DNA of 64,000 nt from Catenulispora sp. EB89 (GTDB lineage: Bacteria > Actinomycetota > Actinomycetes > Streptomycetales > Catenulisporaceae), in contig NZ_JBGCCU010000009.1 of the NCBI RefSeq assembly GCF_041261445.1, positions 186,001 through 250,000 on the forward strand, written 5' to 3'. The notes below the pieces were generated by a model. The model was not told the DNA's origin and ran no database searches. It was given only the letters and a program-made list of their open reading frames with translations. Positions 1-8,842 of the stretch are shown here, one piece after another; position 1 is the stretch's first letter; the number at the start of each line of letters is the position of its first letter. The position numbers and the translations under genes are program-made.

Positions 1-491
1 TGCCCGCCGTCGACGGCATCGAGGCCACCCGCCGCATCGTCGCCGCCGCACCCGATGCCAGGGTCCTGATCCTGACCACCTTCGATCTCGACGCCTACGT
101 CTACGATGCGCTACGCGCCGGCGCCAGCGGCTTCCTCCTCAAGGACACGCCGCCCCGCAAGCTGATCGAAGCCGTCCGCACCGTCGCCGCCGGCGAAACA
201 CTCCTCGCCCCGGCGATCACCAAGCGCCTCATCGCCCGCTTCACCGCCCACCCCATCACTCCCGCGCCGACCCCGGAAGACCTCAGGGTCCTGACCGACC
301 GCGAACGCGAAGTCCTCGCGCTCGTCGCCGAAGGCCTGACCAACGACGAGATCGCCCGCCGCCTCTACATCGGCCAGGGCACCGCCAAGACGCACGTCCG
401 CAACCTGCTCGCGAAGCTGGGCGCGCGCGACCGCGTCCACCTGGTGATCCTTGCCTACCAGACCGGGCTCGTCGAGATCGACAGGCGCTGA
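1..491 (+). CDS. NarL/LuxR-type response regulator, C-terminal part (cut by window edge)
   Basis: The reading frame is open from the window edge (the first two bases look like the end of an ATG inside the receiver domain) and stops with TGA at 489-491, giving 163 visible codons. They cover the end of a receiver domain, with the beta4 segment LILTTF and the conserved lysine in GFLLKD, followed by a LuxR-type helix-turn-helix (LTDREREVLALVAEGLTNDE, then GTAKTHVRNLLAKL). Family knowledge: such proteins are phosphorylated by a NarX/DesK-type histidine kinase and bind DNA as dimers. The kinase is presumably upstream, outside the window. The phosphorylated Asp lies before the visible part. Gene identity beyond the family cannot be given. 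Confidence 0.93.
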   Translation, partial: PAVDGIEATRRIVAAAPDARVLILTTFDLDAYVYDALRAGASGFLLKDTPPRKLIEAVRTVAAGETLLAPAITKRLIARFTAHPITPAPTPEDLRVLTDREREVLALVAEGLTNDEIARRLYIGQGTAKTHVRNLLAKLGARDRVHLVILAYQTGLVEIDRR

Positions 492-556
492 CCGTTACTC
501 CGGCGGCGTGACGAACTCGACGTCGTCGGCGCGCGCGAGCAGCAGCGTCGCGTCGA

Positions 557-564
557 ACATATCG
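557..564. repeat. 8-bp direct repeat flanking palindromic element A (left copy)
   Basis: ACATATCG occurs at 557-564 and again at 1544-1551, exactly outside the two ends of the palindromic element. This is what a target-site duplication left by insertion would look like. The chance of an 8-bp match at exactly these two positions is small, but copy B shows no such repeat. Confidence 0.6.
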
Positions 565-639
565 GGCGCTGCTGACCTATGTGTGGGTGCTGGTGGCGGC
601 TGCGATTTGTTTGTGGGTTGATAGTCAAGGGCTTTTTTG

Positions 640-692
640 ACGGCTTCGCAGGGTTTTAAGAAGGATCCGCTGGGTGGCGCAGTTCGGTGGTG
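640..692. repeat. 53-bp perfect inverted repeat, left arm (right arm 1398-1450)
   Basis: The arm begins ACGGCTTCGCAGGG and ends CAGTTCGGTGGTG. The right arm at 1398-1450 is its exact reverse complement over 53 positions. In copy B the same arms are present but diverged on the left side (near 45432-45486), while the right side (near 46336-46384) stays close to copy A. Confidence 0.9.
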
Positions 693-1053
693 TGCCGCTG
701 GTTGTGCTGGCGGCTGGCGGCCGGTCTGGGCACGACCGCGCGCGGGTCTGCGTCACTGCGCATGCGTCGGGTGGGCGGGTGGCGGCCGCGTGTGGTGGGC
801 ACCTGAAAGTCAAGAGCAGGCGCCTCCGGCGGGGGCACTCGAGACTCTGAGGGATCCCCAACCCCCCGCGTCGGCGGCGGTTTGTGTGTTGGTCGCCGAG
901 TCCCGGATCCCTCGTCGCTGTCGTCGCCCGGAGGGAACCAGCCCGGCCTGGCGGGGTAAAGCCGCATCACACGCTGCTGTGGTCGGGCTGCGTTCGGCCG
1001 GACACCGCCAGTCCGGGATGGTTGTGCAAGCACCGCCGACAGCGACGAGGGAT

Positions 1054-1166
1054 CCGGGACAACCCCACCTGTGGGAAGGATTCCCGCGTCTTGGGCACGG
1101 CACGTCACCTCCTGCAGGTGTGCGCGCCCGGGTGGACCGTGTCCACACCACAGGCCGGGGTTGTCC
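1054..1166. repeat. Inverted-repeat-bounded core segment, orientation 1
   Basis: CCGGGACAACCCC at 1054-1066 faces GGGGTTGTCC at 1157-1166. The enclosed 90 bp begins ACCTGTGGGAAGGATTCCC and ends GTCCACACCACAGGCC. The corresponding 89-bp segment of copy B (45861-45949) matches this one only when reverse-complemented, at roughly 85 percent by eye, although everything around it is collinear. Confidence 0.8.
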
Positions 1167-1551
1167 GGGGAACCCGGGACATAGGCGACCACAAGCAGTG
1201 TCCGGCAGCAGACAGCGCGGCCCCCCTCCCCGGAGCGAGTGCCGCTCGCGGCGCAGGCGTCGCCGGAGGCCCTGTCTTTGACCTTCGGGGCCCACCACGC
1301 TCGACGATTGCCGCCTACGCAACGCATGCGCAGTGACTTGGACCCGCGCGCGGTCGTGCACACGAACAACCGCCAGCCGCCAACGCAACCAGCGGGGCAC
1401 CACCGAACTGCGCCACCCAGCGGATCCTTCTTAAAACCCTGCGAAGCCGTAAAAAGCCCTTAAAACCACCAACAAACCGCACCCGTCGCACCCACCACAC
1501 CCCAGCCACCCACACCCACACCCACACATCAAGCAGGGGCGCCACATATCG

Positions 1552-1597
1552 TCACCGTCCCGGCGTACCCGCTCCAACCCGCACGCCGAGACGGTGA
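1552..1597 (-). terminator. Hairpin downstream of the GH28 gene
   Basis: TCACCGTC-c-CGGCG at 1552-1565 pairs with CGCCG-a-GACGGTGA at 1584-1597, a 13-bp stem with one mismatch. It lies 8 nt past the GH28 stop codon and directly beside the right flank of palindromic element A. It has no clear T-run, so it may terminate transcription of the GH28 gene or be only a local palindrome. Confidence 0.45.
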
Positions 1598-1604
1598 CGC
1601 CCCA

Positions 1605-3155
1605 TCAGCAGGTCGAACTCGACCCCGTACTGCTGACCTTCACCGCGCCGCCGGCCGTCGTCTTACTGTTCGCGACGCAGTACCCGGACACGTTCTGGAA
1701 CCCGAAGTCGTAAGGACTCTTACTCCCGCGCTGCACCGTGAACCCGTTGAACCCCACCGTCCCGGCCGCGTTCGCGATGACCGCCGGGCGGGCGTCGTCC
1801 GCGGCGAGGCGGACGGAGCTGTCGGTGAACTGGATGCCGTCCACGTTGTGCAGGTACCAGCCGTACGCCGGCCGCGTCCCGATGCTGTTCGGGTTGTAGT
1901 CGCCGTTGTCGCTCGGCACGCCGGTGCCGACCGCGCCGCTGCCGCCGGGCAGCGTCAGGTTCACGCCGTCGAACGTGACGCCGGTGATCCGGTGCGCGGC
2001 GTCCAGGCCCCACAGCGTCGGGCTGTACTGCGGCGACGCGACGCCGGAGCCGGTGACGTTCGTGAAGGTGACGTTCGAGATGTGCCCCGCGGTCGGTGTG
2101 CCGCCGCAGCGCAGTCGGTTCCCGATCTTCTCCATGATCGGGGAGCTGACCCCGGATAGTGTGACGTTCGAGTAGTGCACGTCGGAGATGTCCGCGCCGT
2201 CCATGCTCACCATCCCGAGCCCGGACTTGCCGGCGCCGGTGATCGTGATGTGGTTGAACGTGTAGTCCGTGAAGGGGCCGCAGGTCTCCGAGCCGAACAT
2301 CAGGGCGTTGCAACACTGCGAGGACAGCACCGCGCCGTCCACCGAGACGTGGCCGCTGGGCAGCGTCTTGCCCAGGGCCCAGTCGCTCTTGAAGACCAGC
2401 GCGTCGTCGTTGGACGCGATCTTGATGTTCGTGATGGTGACGTTCGTGGTGGAGATGATGTTCCAGCCGTCGCGGTTGCCGGTGGTGGCGATGGTCAGGT
2501 GGTCGGAGACCACGTTGGTGCAGCCGTTGACCAGTGCCCCGAAGTGGCCCCCGCGGCGCAGCGTGATGCCGCTGAGCGTGAGCCCGGTGCAGCGGGTCAG
2601 GGAGATGATCTTGTCGGCCTGGCCGCTCGCCGGGGTGCCGGGGACCAGGTGGCCGCCGCCGTCGATGGTGCCGGAGCCGGTGAAGCCGATGTTCGAGAGC
2701 TTGTCGCCCCAGATCATGGCGTCGTGGAAGTGGCTGTGTCCGTAGTCCTGGTACTTGTCGTACGGGTTGGGCTCGGGCGCGTCGTAGGTCTTGGCGCCCG
2801 ACCCGACGATCGTCGAGCCCGCGTCCAGCTGGATGGTGACGTTGCTCAGCATGTGGATCGAGTTCGCCGACAGGTACGTGCCCGACGGGACCTCGACGAC
2901 GCCGCCGCCGCTCGCGGCGTTCGCGGCCACGATGGCCTTGTTGATCGCGGACGTGTCGTTGTGCGTGCCGTTGCCGGCCGCGCCGTAGTTCTTCACGTTG
3001 AAGACCGGGAGCGCGGCCTGCGTCGCCGGGTGTGAGGCGGCGGGTGCGGCGAGAGCGGTGGACGAGGCGAACGCGCCTGCCGCGGGAACCGCGACCACCA
3101 GCGCCACCAGCGGAAACAGGGACTGTCGCAGAACTCGGACGATGGATCTTCGCAT
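1605..3155 (-). CDS. Secreted GH28-like polygalacturonase/pectate-lyase-fold enzyme
   Basis: A 516-residue exported protein. The N-terminus MRRSIVRVLRQSLFPLVALV runs into an Ala-rich cleavage region ending SSTALAAPAA, a signal peptide. The body starts FNVKNYGAAGNGTHNDTSAI, the usual opening of right-handed beta-helix pectin enzymes. GH28 landmarks are partly kept: GNRDGWNI at the usual NTD position, NDDALVFKSD for the DD pair, and FGSETCG instead of GHG. Substrate is therefore uncertain: polygalacturonan, rhamnogalacturonan or another uronic-acid polymer. The start at 3155 was chosen over an upstream ATG at 3191 because GGAAGGG sits 8-9 nt before it. A sigma-70-type promoter with an overlapping palindrome lies upstream (3204-3232). 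Confidence 0.88.
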   Translation of the reverse strand: MRRSIVRVLRQSLFPLVALVVAVPAAGAFASSTALAAPAASHPATQAALPVFNVKNYGAAGNGTHNDTSAINKAIVAANAASGGGVVEVPSGTYLSANSIHMLSNVTIQLDAGSTIVGSGAKTYDAPEPNPYDKYQDYGHSHFHDAMIWGDKLSNIGFTGSGTIDGGGHLVPGTPASGQADKIISLTRCTGLTLSGITLRRGGHFGALVNGCTNVVSDHLTIATTGNRDGWNIISTTNVTITNIKIASNDDALVFKSDWALGKTLPSGHVSVDGAVLSSQCCNALMFGSETCGPFTDYTFNHITITGAGKSGLGMVSMDGADISDVHYSNVTLSGVSSPIMEKIGNRLRCGGTPTAGHISNVTFTNVTGSGVASPQYSPTLWGLDAAHRITGVTFDGVNLTLPGGSGAVGTGVPSDNGDYNPNSIGTRPAYGWYLHNVDGIQFTDSSVRLAADDARPAVIANAAGTVGFNGFTVQRGSKSPYDFGFQNVSGYCVANSKTTAGGAVKVSSTGSSSTC

Positions 3156-3203
3156 ATCAGGACCCTTCCGGAGCATCGACGGAATCGCCATACGATATAC
3201 GAT

Positions 3204-3232
3204 GTATTATCGAATCCGAGATTTCTTGTCAA
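3204..3232 (-). promoter_or_regulatory. Strong promoter with overlapping palindrome upstream of the GH28 gene
   Basis: Read on the minus strand: TTGACA (3232-3227), a 17-nt spacer, TAATAC (3209-3204). The -10 overlaps the inverted repeat ATAC-ATC-GTAT, embedded in a wider near-palindrome CGATAATAC/GTATATCG. A palindrome over the -10 is a typical place for a repressor; GntR-type regulators of pectin and uronate genes use sites of this kind. No repressor gene is adjacent, so this is inference. Such an AT-rich, consensus promoter is rare in this GC-rich window. Confidence 0.75.
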
Positions 3233-3281
3233 GGTTCCTAACAAGTTCGTCTCAGGGGACGGAGGTCTCAGGGGGTGGAGA

Positions 3282-4444
3282 TCAGCGGCCCACCGGAATC
3301 GTGACCCGCACCGCCAGCCCACCCTCGGGAAGGGCGCTCGCCGTCACGATCCCACCGTGCGCCTTCGTGATGGACCGCACGATCGCCAGCCCCAGCCCGT
3401 GCCCGGACCGATCACTGCCGACCCGCGGCTGGGCCCGCTGGAACGGCTCGAAAAGCCGCTCCACCGCGTCGGCCTCGATCCGCGGACCGGTGTTCCGGAC
3501 CGTCAGCACCGCGTCGTCGGCGCGCAGATCGACCATCACGCCGACCCGACCGCCCTCGACGTTGTACGCCAGCGCGTTCCCCACCAGGTTGGCGATCAGC
3601 TGCCGCAGCAGCGCGGCGTTCCCCGGGACCAGGCACTCCGGTTCGGTGTCGACATCGACCGTGATCCGCCGCGTGGCAACGGTGTCCCGCTGCTCGGCCA
3701 CGGTCTCTGCCACCGTCTCGGCGACCAGTGCGCTCACGTCGACCGGCTCCTCGTCCGGCAGCATCCGGTCGGCGGCGGCGAGCTGGAGCAGCGCGGTGAC
3801 CACCGCGATGCTCCGCTCGTTGGTGGCACGTAGCATCGGCGCGAGCTCGGCCAACTCCTCACCGCTGCACTCGCTCTCCGTGACCTGCAGGATCGCGCGC
3901 GTCGTCGTCAGCGGCGTCAGCAGCTCGTGCGACGCGGTCGCCGCGAAGCGCTGATGCGCCGCGAACGACTCCTCCAGCCGGGCCAGCATCGTGTCGAACG
4001 TGTCGGCCAGCCGCTTCAGCTCGTCCGGCGGACCGGTGGCGTTGATCCGGTCGTGCAGATGCCCGTCGGCCGCCCGGCCCGCGGCCTCGCCGATGGCGTG
4101 GATCGGGGCCAGCAGGCGGCGGGAGAGGATCCAGCCGGCCACCAGGCCCGCGGCGGTCACCACCAGGAGCGCGGCGACCGAGACGAACAGCACCGCCGAC
4201 CACACGTCCTGTTTGCTGCTGATCACGGTCGTGTGCGCCAGCGGCAGCGTCGTGGAGTGCTCCAGCTTCATCGTGGCGATGTCCGCCTGGCTGATGGGGG
4301 TGCCGGGCCGCAGGTCGTAGCTCGGCACGAACCGGATGCCCAGGTAGATGATCGCGACCATCAGCGCCGCCGCGACGCCGAGCGTCGCGCCGAAACCGGC
4401 GAACAGGCGCGCGTGGATGCTCAGCACCCGAGGGCGCGGCCGCC

Positions 4445-4448
<4 letters not shown>
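3282..4448 (-). CDS. Two-component sensor histidine kinase
   Basis: The 388-residue membrane kinase starts at a GTG that overlaps the response regulator stop (GTGA), so the two are translationally coupled. Order: short cytoplasmic N-terminus, transmembrane helix 1 (about 15-38), an extracytoplasmic loop of about 50 residues, transmembrane helix 2 (about 88-112, AVLFVSVAALLVVTAAGLVA), HAMP linker, H-box with ASHELLTPLTTT (His near residue 173), N-box NLVGNALAYN, and G-box GHGLGLAIVRSI. The last residues are VRVTIPVGR. The short sensor loop is typical of kinases that work with a neighbouring ABC exporter, and such an exporter is divergently encoded at 5253-7425. Confidence 0.93.
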
Positions 4449-5107
<659 letters not shown>

Positions 5108-5130
5108 GCGATTACCTTTACACCATTGCG

Positions 5131-5190
5131 TATGTGAGCCGTATGTGAAGCGCGGACAATGCAGGTTCCGGCGGCAAATACGGCTCACAT
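5131..5190. promoter_or_regulatory. OmpR-type direct repeats plus 12-bp inverted repeat between two-component system and ABC operon
   Basis: TATGTGA occurs at 5131-5137 and 5142-5148, start-to-start distance 11 bp, the classic spacing for OmpR/PhoB-family dimers. The segment ATGTGAGCCGTA (5132-5143) is repeated exactly in inverted orientation as TACGGCTCACAT (5179-5190). The site lies between the divergent regulator (start 5107) and permease (start 5253), so the response regulator probably controls both its own operon and the exporter. Confidence 0.75.
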
Positions 5191-5252
5191 CCCGGCGTCC
5201 CTAGCGTAGTTCACCGCGTAGGCAACAGATCCCGAACGAAGGGCCAGAAGCT

Positions 5253-6710
5253 GTGAACTTCCTAAAACGTGCCTGGTGGCGACTCCGCGGCCATCTGGTC
5301 AAGACTATGATGCTGACCGGACTGTTCTTCGTCGTCTGTACTCTCGTGCTGTCCGGATTCCTCATCCAATCCGCCGCCGCGCGCGCCGCAGACGGTGCGA
5401 AGAAGTCCGTGGGCGCGGTGGTCACGATGCAGCTGGATCTGAATGCGCTCATGAACTCCGGAAAAGGCGGTTCGGCCTCGAACGGCCAGACCCCCGGCGT
5501 CATCGGTCCCAATGGCGACCTGCACATCGACCTCGTGGACAGGATCTGCAAGTCCCAGGTCGTGGTGCAGTGCAACTACACCACCGAGAGCGGTGCCGCT
5601 CCGGGCTCGGACAGCAAGCTCTACCGGCCGGTTCCGGCGTCCGCCGGCACCGGTGGCACCGGCACCGGCGGCCTCAACAGCGGCGGTGTGGACTTCTTCA
5701 AGGCCGACGGGGTGCGCGATCTCAGCGTCGTGGACGACTTCCGCAACGGCGACTCCAAGCTCGTCGCCGGCACCGGCATCGGTCCGAACTCGCCCGCCGA
5801 CAGCGTCGTCATCGAGAAGCGGCTGGCCGACGCGGACCACCTGAAGGTCGGCGACAAGGTCCACTTCAAGATCGGCGAGATCGACCCGGCCCTGGACCAC
5901 AGCAAGGAGTTCGCGTTCACCGTCGCCGGCATCTACACCAGCGACAAGGTCTCCGCCACCGGCCAGAACGCGCCGGCCATGCTGGACCCCGGCAATCAGC
6001 TCTACGTCACCGCCGCCGGGGCCTCGACCCTGCTGGGCAAGGGCACTGACAGCGGCGGCGGCGTGGTGAGTCAGGCCACGTTCACGCTGTCCGACCCGGC
6101 CGACCTCGGGCGGCTCAAGGCCGACGCCACCGCGGCCGGGGCGGATCTGACGATCTTCCCGCTGTCGGTCAACGACAAGCAGTACCAGACTCTGGTCGGG
6201 CCGATCACCAAGACCGCGGGCTTCGCCACGGTCACCGTGTGGCTGGTGTCGGTCGGCGGCACCGTCATCCTCGGCCTGATCGTCGCCTTCTCGCTGCGGG
6301 AGCGGCGCAAGGAGATGGGCGTCCTGCTGTCGCTGGGCGAGAACAAGCCGCGGCTGCTGGGCCAGCACCTGGTCGAGGTCTTCGCCTGCGCGCTGCTGGC
6401 GATCGGCGGCGCGACCGCGGTCAGCGGCGTGCTGTCCCGTGCGGTCGGCAACCACATGCTGGCCGGCGAGGTGTCCTCGGCGGTGAACGCGCCGAAGGAT
6501 CAGACCCCTGACTACAGCGGCGTCAACGGCATCCCCTCGCACGACACCCCGGCCGTGGCCCCGATCAGCAAGCTCGACGTCCGGATCGGCTCGGCCGACA
6601 TCGCGCGGATCGGCGCGGCCGGCCTGGGCATCGCCGCCGCCGCCACGCTCATCCCCGGCATCGCCGTGCTGCGCCTCAACCCCCGCGAAATCCTCACGAA
6701 GGGCGACTGA
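5253..6710 (+). CDS. ABC transporter permease, MacB/FtsX-like
   Basis: A 485-residue permease starting at GTG 5253 behind AAGGG. It has a cytoplasmic, positively charged N-terminus, a first transmembrane helix (about 19-41, TMMLTGLFFVVCTLVLSGFL), a large extracytoplasmic domain of about 290 residues rich in Gly/Ser/Thr, and a C-terminal FtsX module of three helices: about 330-350 (VWLVSVGGTVILGLIVAFSL), about 375-395, and about 450-475. The RERRKEMGVLLSLGE segment after helix 2 is the coupling region typical of FtsX permeases. It is followed after 1 nt by its ATPase. By family analogy it exports an antibiotic, peptide or lipid-active compound sensed by the divergent kinase. Substrate unknown. 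Confidence 0.9.
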   Translation: MNFLKRAWWRLRGHLVKTMMLTGLFFVVCTLVLSGFLIQSAAARAADGAKKSVGAVVTMQLDLNALMNSGKGGSASNGQTPGVIGPNGDLHIDLVDRICKSQVVVQCNYTTESGAAPGSDSKLYRPVPASAGTGGTGTGGLNSGGVDFFKADGVRDLSVVDDFRNGDSKLVAGTGIGPNSPADSVVIEKRLADADHLKVGDKVHFKIGEIDPALDHSKEFAFTVAGIYTSDKVSATGQNAPAMLDPGNQLYVTAAGASTLLGKGTDSGGGVVSQATFTLSDPADLGRLKADATAAGADLTIFPLSVNDKQYQTLVGPITKTAGFATVTVWLVSVGGTVILGLIVAFSLRERRKEMGVLLSLGENKPRLLGQHLVEVFACALLAIGGATAVSGVLSRAVGNHMLAGEVSSAVNAPKDQTPDYSGVNGIPSHDTPAVAPISKLDVRIGSADIARIGAAGLGIAAAATLIPGIAVLRLNPREILTKGD

Positions 6711-6711
6711 C

Positions 6712-7425
6712 ATGACCTCGACGGCTCCGTCGACCACCGACGGCACGGCTTCGACGACTCCGGTGCTGCAACTGGCCGGCGTCTCCCACTCCTACACCTC
6801 CGGCGGCCGCAAGCGCCCGATCCTGCGGAACGTGAGCAAGTCCTTCGAGTCCGGGCGGATGTACGCGGTCGTCGGACCCTCGGGCAGCGGCAAGACGACG
6901 CTGCTGTCGCTGGCCAGCGGCCTGGACTCGCCGACGTCCGGGACGGTTCGGTTCCGGGGCGGCGACGTGGCCGAGCTGGGTCTGGGACGTTACCGCAACC
7001 GGCATGTCGCGACCGTGTTCCAGAGTTTCAACCTGCTGAATTACATGACGGCCGTGCAGAACGTGGTCTCCGCCATGGAGATCACCGGCGCGCGCGGCGG
7101 ACGCAAGAAACAACGCGCGGCGCAGCTCCTGACCCGGCTCGGGGTCGAGGAGGCCGACCAGCATCGCAGGACGCTGCAACTGTCGGGAGGGCAGCAGCAG
7201 CGCGTGGCGATCGCGCGGGCTCTGGCGTGCGAGGTCGACGTGCTGTTCGCCGACGAGCCGACCGGGAGCCTGGACCAGGAGACCGCGGCCGAGATCGTCG
7301 CCGTGTTCCAGCGGTTGGCGCACGAGGAGGGCAAGTGCGTCATCGTCGTGACGCACTCGCGCGAAGTGGCCGCGGCGGCCGACGAGGTGCTGCGGCTTCG
7401 GTCCGGGGCTCTGGTCAGGGGGTGA
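6712..7425 (+). CDS. ABC transporter ATP-binding protein (LolD/MacB-type)
   Basis: A 237-residue nucleotide-binding subunit. Walker A GPSGSGKTTLL, Q-loop VFQSFNLLNYMT, signature LSGGQQQRVAIARAL, Walker B VLFADEPTGSLD, H-loop VVTHSREVA. Spacing and motifs match the MacB/LolD group of exporter ATPases that pair with FtsX-type permeases. ATG starts 1 nt after the permease stop. Its 3' end overlaps the convergent S41 protease gene by 11 bp. Confidence 0.95.
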   Translation: MTSTAPSTTDGTASTTPVLQLAGVSHSYTSGGRKRPILRNVSKSFESGRMYAVVGPSGSGKTTLLSLASGLDSPTSGTVRFRGGDVAELGLGRYRNRHVATVFQSFNLLNYMTAVQNVVSAMEITGARGGRKKQRAAQLLTRLGVEEADQHRRTLQLSGGQQQRVAIARALACEVDVLFADEPTGSLDQETAAEIVAVFQRLAHEEGKCVIVVTHSREVAAAADEVLRLRSGALVRG

Positions 7426-8842
7426 GGCGCGCGCAGCGCAGGACGTGCAGGGCGGTGGCGAAGGCCGTGTCCTTCCCGGCGGCGAGCTCGGCCGGCGGGA
7501 ACACCGGGATCCGGATCTGCGGCGGGATGCCGGTGATGTCGAAGGTGCCGCCGTTGGGCGCGGTCGGGTACTCCTCGTTGGGGAGCTCGAACTCCCAGCC
7601 GTTCGGCAACACGCGGTTCAGCGTGTCGGAGAACGAGCCCTGAGTGTTCTCGCCGATGCGGACCGGCGCGGGGGAGCGGTGCATCAGCGCCTGCGCGAAC
7701 GTCTCCCCCGCGCTGACCGTGGAACCGCCGGCCAGGAGCGCGATGGGGCCGCGGTAGATCGGCTTGGACGAGGGCGTGACGCGGATCGGCTCGGGGGTGC
7801 TGAAGGCGGCGGGGTCGGCCGGGTCGTCGCGGTGCTTCTTCCAGTAGGCGGTGTAGGGCTTGGCGGTCAGGCGCGCGACGACGTCCAGGGCCAGGACGTC
7901 GGAGCCGCCGCCGTTGACGCGGTCGTCGATGATGAGGCCGCGCAGGGCGTTCGGGCCCTGGGTGCGCTGCGGGGTGAAGATCGCGTCCAGGGCTTTGGTG
8001 AGCTCGGCCTCGTCGGAGGCGAAGCCGGCGCTGTCGTCGGGGCTGGTGTAGCCGGCGAAGGAGGACAGGCGGAGGTAGCCGATGCCGTTCGGCAGGTCGG
8101 CGTAGGCGATGTGGCCTCGGCCCCACTCTTGGAGCGGGGTGGCGGGGCCGAGGTCGTGGGTCTGGATGAAGGCCTTGATGGTGGTGTCGTAGGCGCGGCT
8201 CGGGCCGATCGTGCCGGGGCGTGTGGGGGAGACGGTGGTGGTGCCGTCGCTGAGCGCGGTGTGGGCGTCGTTGAGCGGGGCGAAGGCCTCGGTGAGCAGA
8301 CGGAAGAGATCGGCGTCGGTGGTGGTCGGCGTGATCTGGGCGCGGAGCCGGTTTCCGGTGGCTTCCCAGTCGATGCCGCGGGCGGCGAAGAAGGGGTAGT
8401 TCTCCTCAAAGGTCTGCCAGAAGATGTCGAACACGGTGCGCGGGTCGGTGGGGGTCGGCTGGGTGCAGCGGGTGGGGAGGGCCGCCAGGCGGGTGAGGTG
8501 GCGGGTGCCGGCTGATTGCTGGATCGTCATCGATATGGCGCGGGCACGCTGCCCGGGGTGGAGCGTGAACAGCGTCGTGTCGACGGCGAAGGTGGTGTCG
8601 CCGTGGGGCCCGGGCGCGCCGGTGGCGGTGGCGGTGAATTCGGGGAGGCAGCTGATGGCGGTGGTTTCGTAGGACGTCAGGGTGCTGCCTTTGACGTCGA
8701 GGACGAGGCCGTAGCCGGCCATCTGCCAGACGCCGTCGAGGGATGTGGCGCCGCTCTTTGCTTCGGCGCCGGCTGCGGTTCCGGCCGCGATCAGGGCTGC
8801 GGCGGCGGTGATGGCAGCGATGCGTGCGCTGGTTCGGTTCAT
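7415..8842 (-). CDS. Secreted S41-family (C-terminal processing-type) serine protease
   Basis: A 475-residue protein. The chosen ATG (8842) gives a clean signal peptide, MNRTSARIAAITAAAALIAA followed by GTAAGAEA; upstream codons add only charged, non-signal sequence. An N-terminal domain of about 110 residues precedes the S41 core. Core landmarks: the beta-strand block IGYLRLSSFAGY, LRGLIIDDRVNGGGSD, and the nucleophile segment GGSTVSAGETFAQAL with the serine near residue 376. No PDZ domain is obvious between them, so this is the tricorn/Tsp-like branch without PDZ. It probably acts in the cell envelope or outside the cell. It is divergent from the SigE-family sigma gene and convergent with the ABC operon. 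Confidence 0.87.
   Translation of the reverse strand: MNRTSARIAAITAAAALIAAGTAAGAEAKSGATSLDGVWQMAGYGLVLDVKGSTLTSYETTAISCLPEFTATATGAPGPHGDTTFAVDTTLFTLHPGQRARAISMTIQQSAGTRHLTRLAALPTRCTQPTPTDPRTVFDIFWQTFEENYPFFAARGIDWEATGNRLRAQITPTTTDADLFRLLTEAFAPLNDAHTALSDGTTTVSPTRPGTIGPSRAYDTTIKAFIQTHDLGPATPLQEWGRGHIAYADLPNGIGYLRLSSFAGYTSPDDSAGFASDEAELTKALDAIFTPQRTQGPNALRGLIIDDRVNGGGSDVLALDVVARLTAKPYTAYWKKHRDDPADPAAFSTPEPIRVTPSSKPIYRGPIALLAGGSTVSAGETFAQALMHRSPAPVRIGENTQGSFSDTLNRVLPNGWEFELPNEEYPTAPNGGTFDITGIPPQIRIPVFPPAELAAGKDTAFATALHVLRCARLTP

Larger units (their letters stand above)
565..1543. mobile_element. Long nested palindromic element, copy A (979 bp, non-coding)
   Basis: This gene-free stretch is an imperfect giant palindrome. 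The ends read inward as GGCGCTGCT and GGCGCCCCTGCT, each leading into TGTGTGGGTG. A perfect 53-bp inverted repeat lies at 640-692 and 1398-1450. A perfect 19-bp inverted repeat lies at 905-923 and 1037-1055. Further arms include AGTCAAGAGCAGG near 819 facing CCTGTCTTTGA near 1274, and GCGCATGCGT facing ACGCATGCGC. A core at 1054-1166 is flanked by CCGGGACAACCCC and GGGGTTGTCC. A second copy lies at 45348-46467. Many frames are open, but only as a result of high GC: none has a ribosome site or a recognisable protein. It resembles an oversized MITE or a structured-DNA/RNA element. No transposase is present in the window. Confidence 0.7.

Noticed and set aside
495-560. A 21-codon minus-strand frame (MFDATLLLARADDV...) ending 3 nt after the response regulator stop
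   Set aside because: Tight convergence hinted at a gene tail cut off by the palindromic element, but the reconstructed empty site only extends it back in frame to the GH28 stop codon, so no real gene can be recovered.
1054-1166. The inverted core as an integron attC or a CRISPR-like array
   Set aside because: There is no integrase gene, no attC core sites, and no regularly spaced direct repeats with unique spacers.
565-1543. The palindromic element as a replication telomere like those of linear Streptomyces chromosomes
   Set aside because: It is internal, is present twice 45 kb apart with genes on both sides, and no tap/tpg genes are nearby.
600-1545. Several long open frames on both strands in 600-1545 (up to 237 codons)
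   Set aside because: They overlap each other in many frames inside a palindromic GC-rich element, lack ribosome-binding sites and recognisable domains, and equivalent frames are not kept in the second copy.
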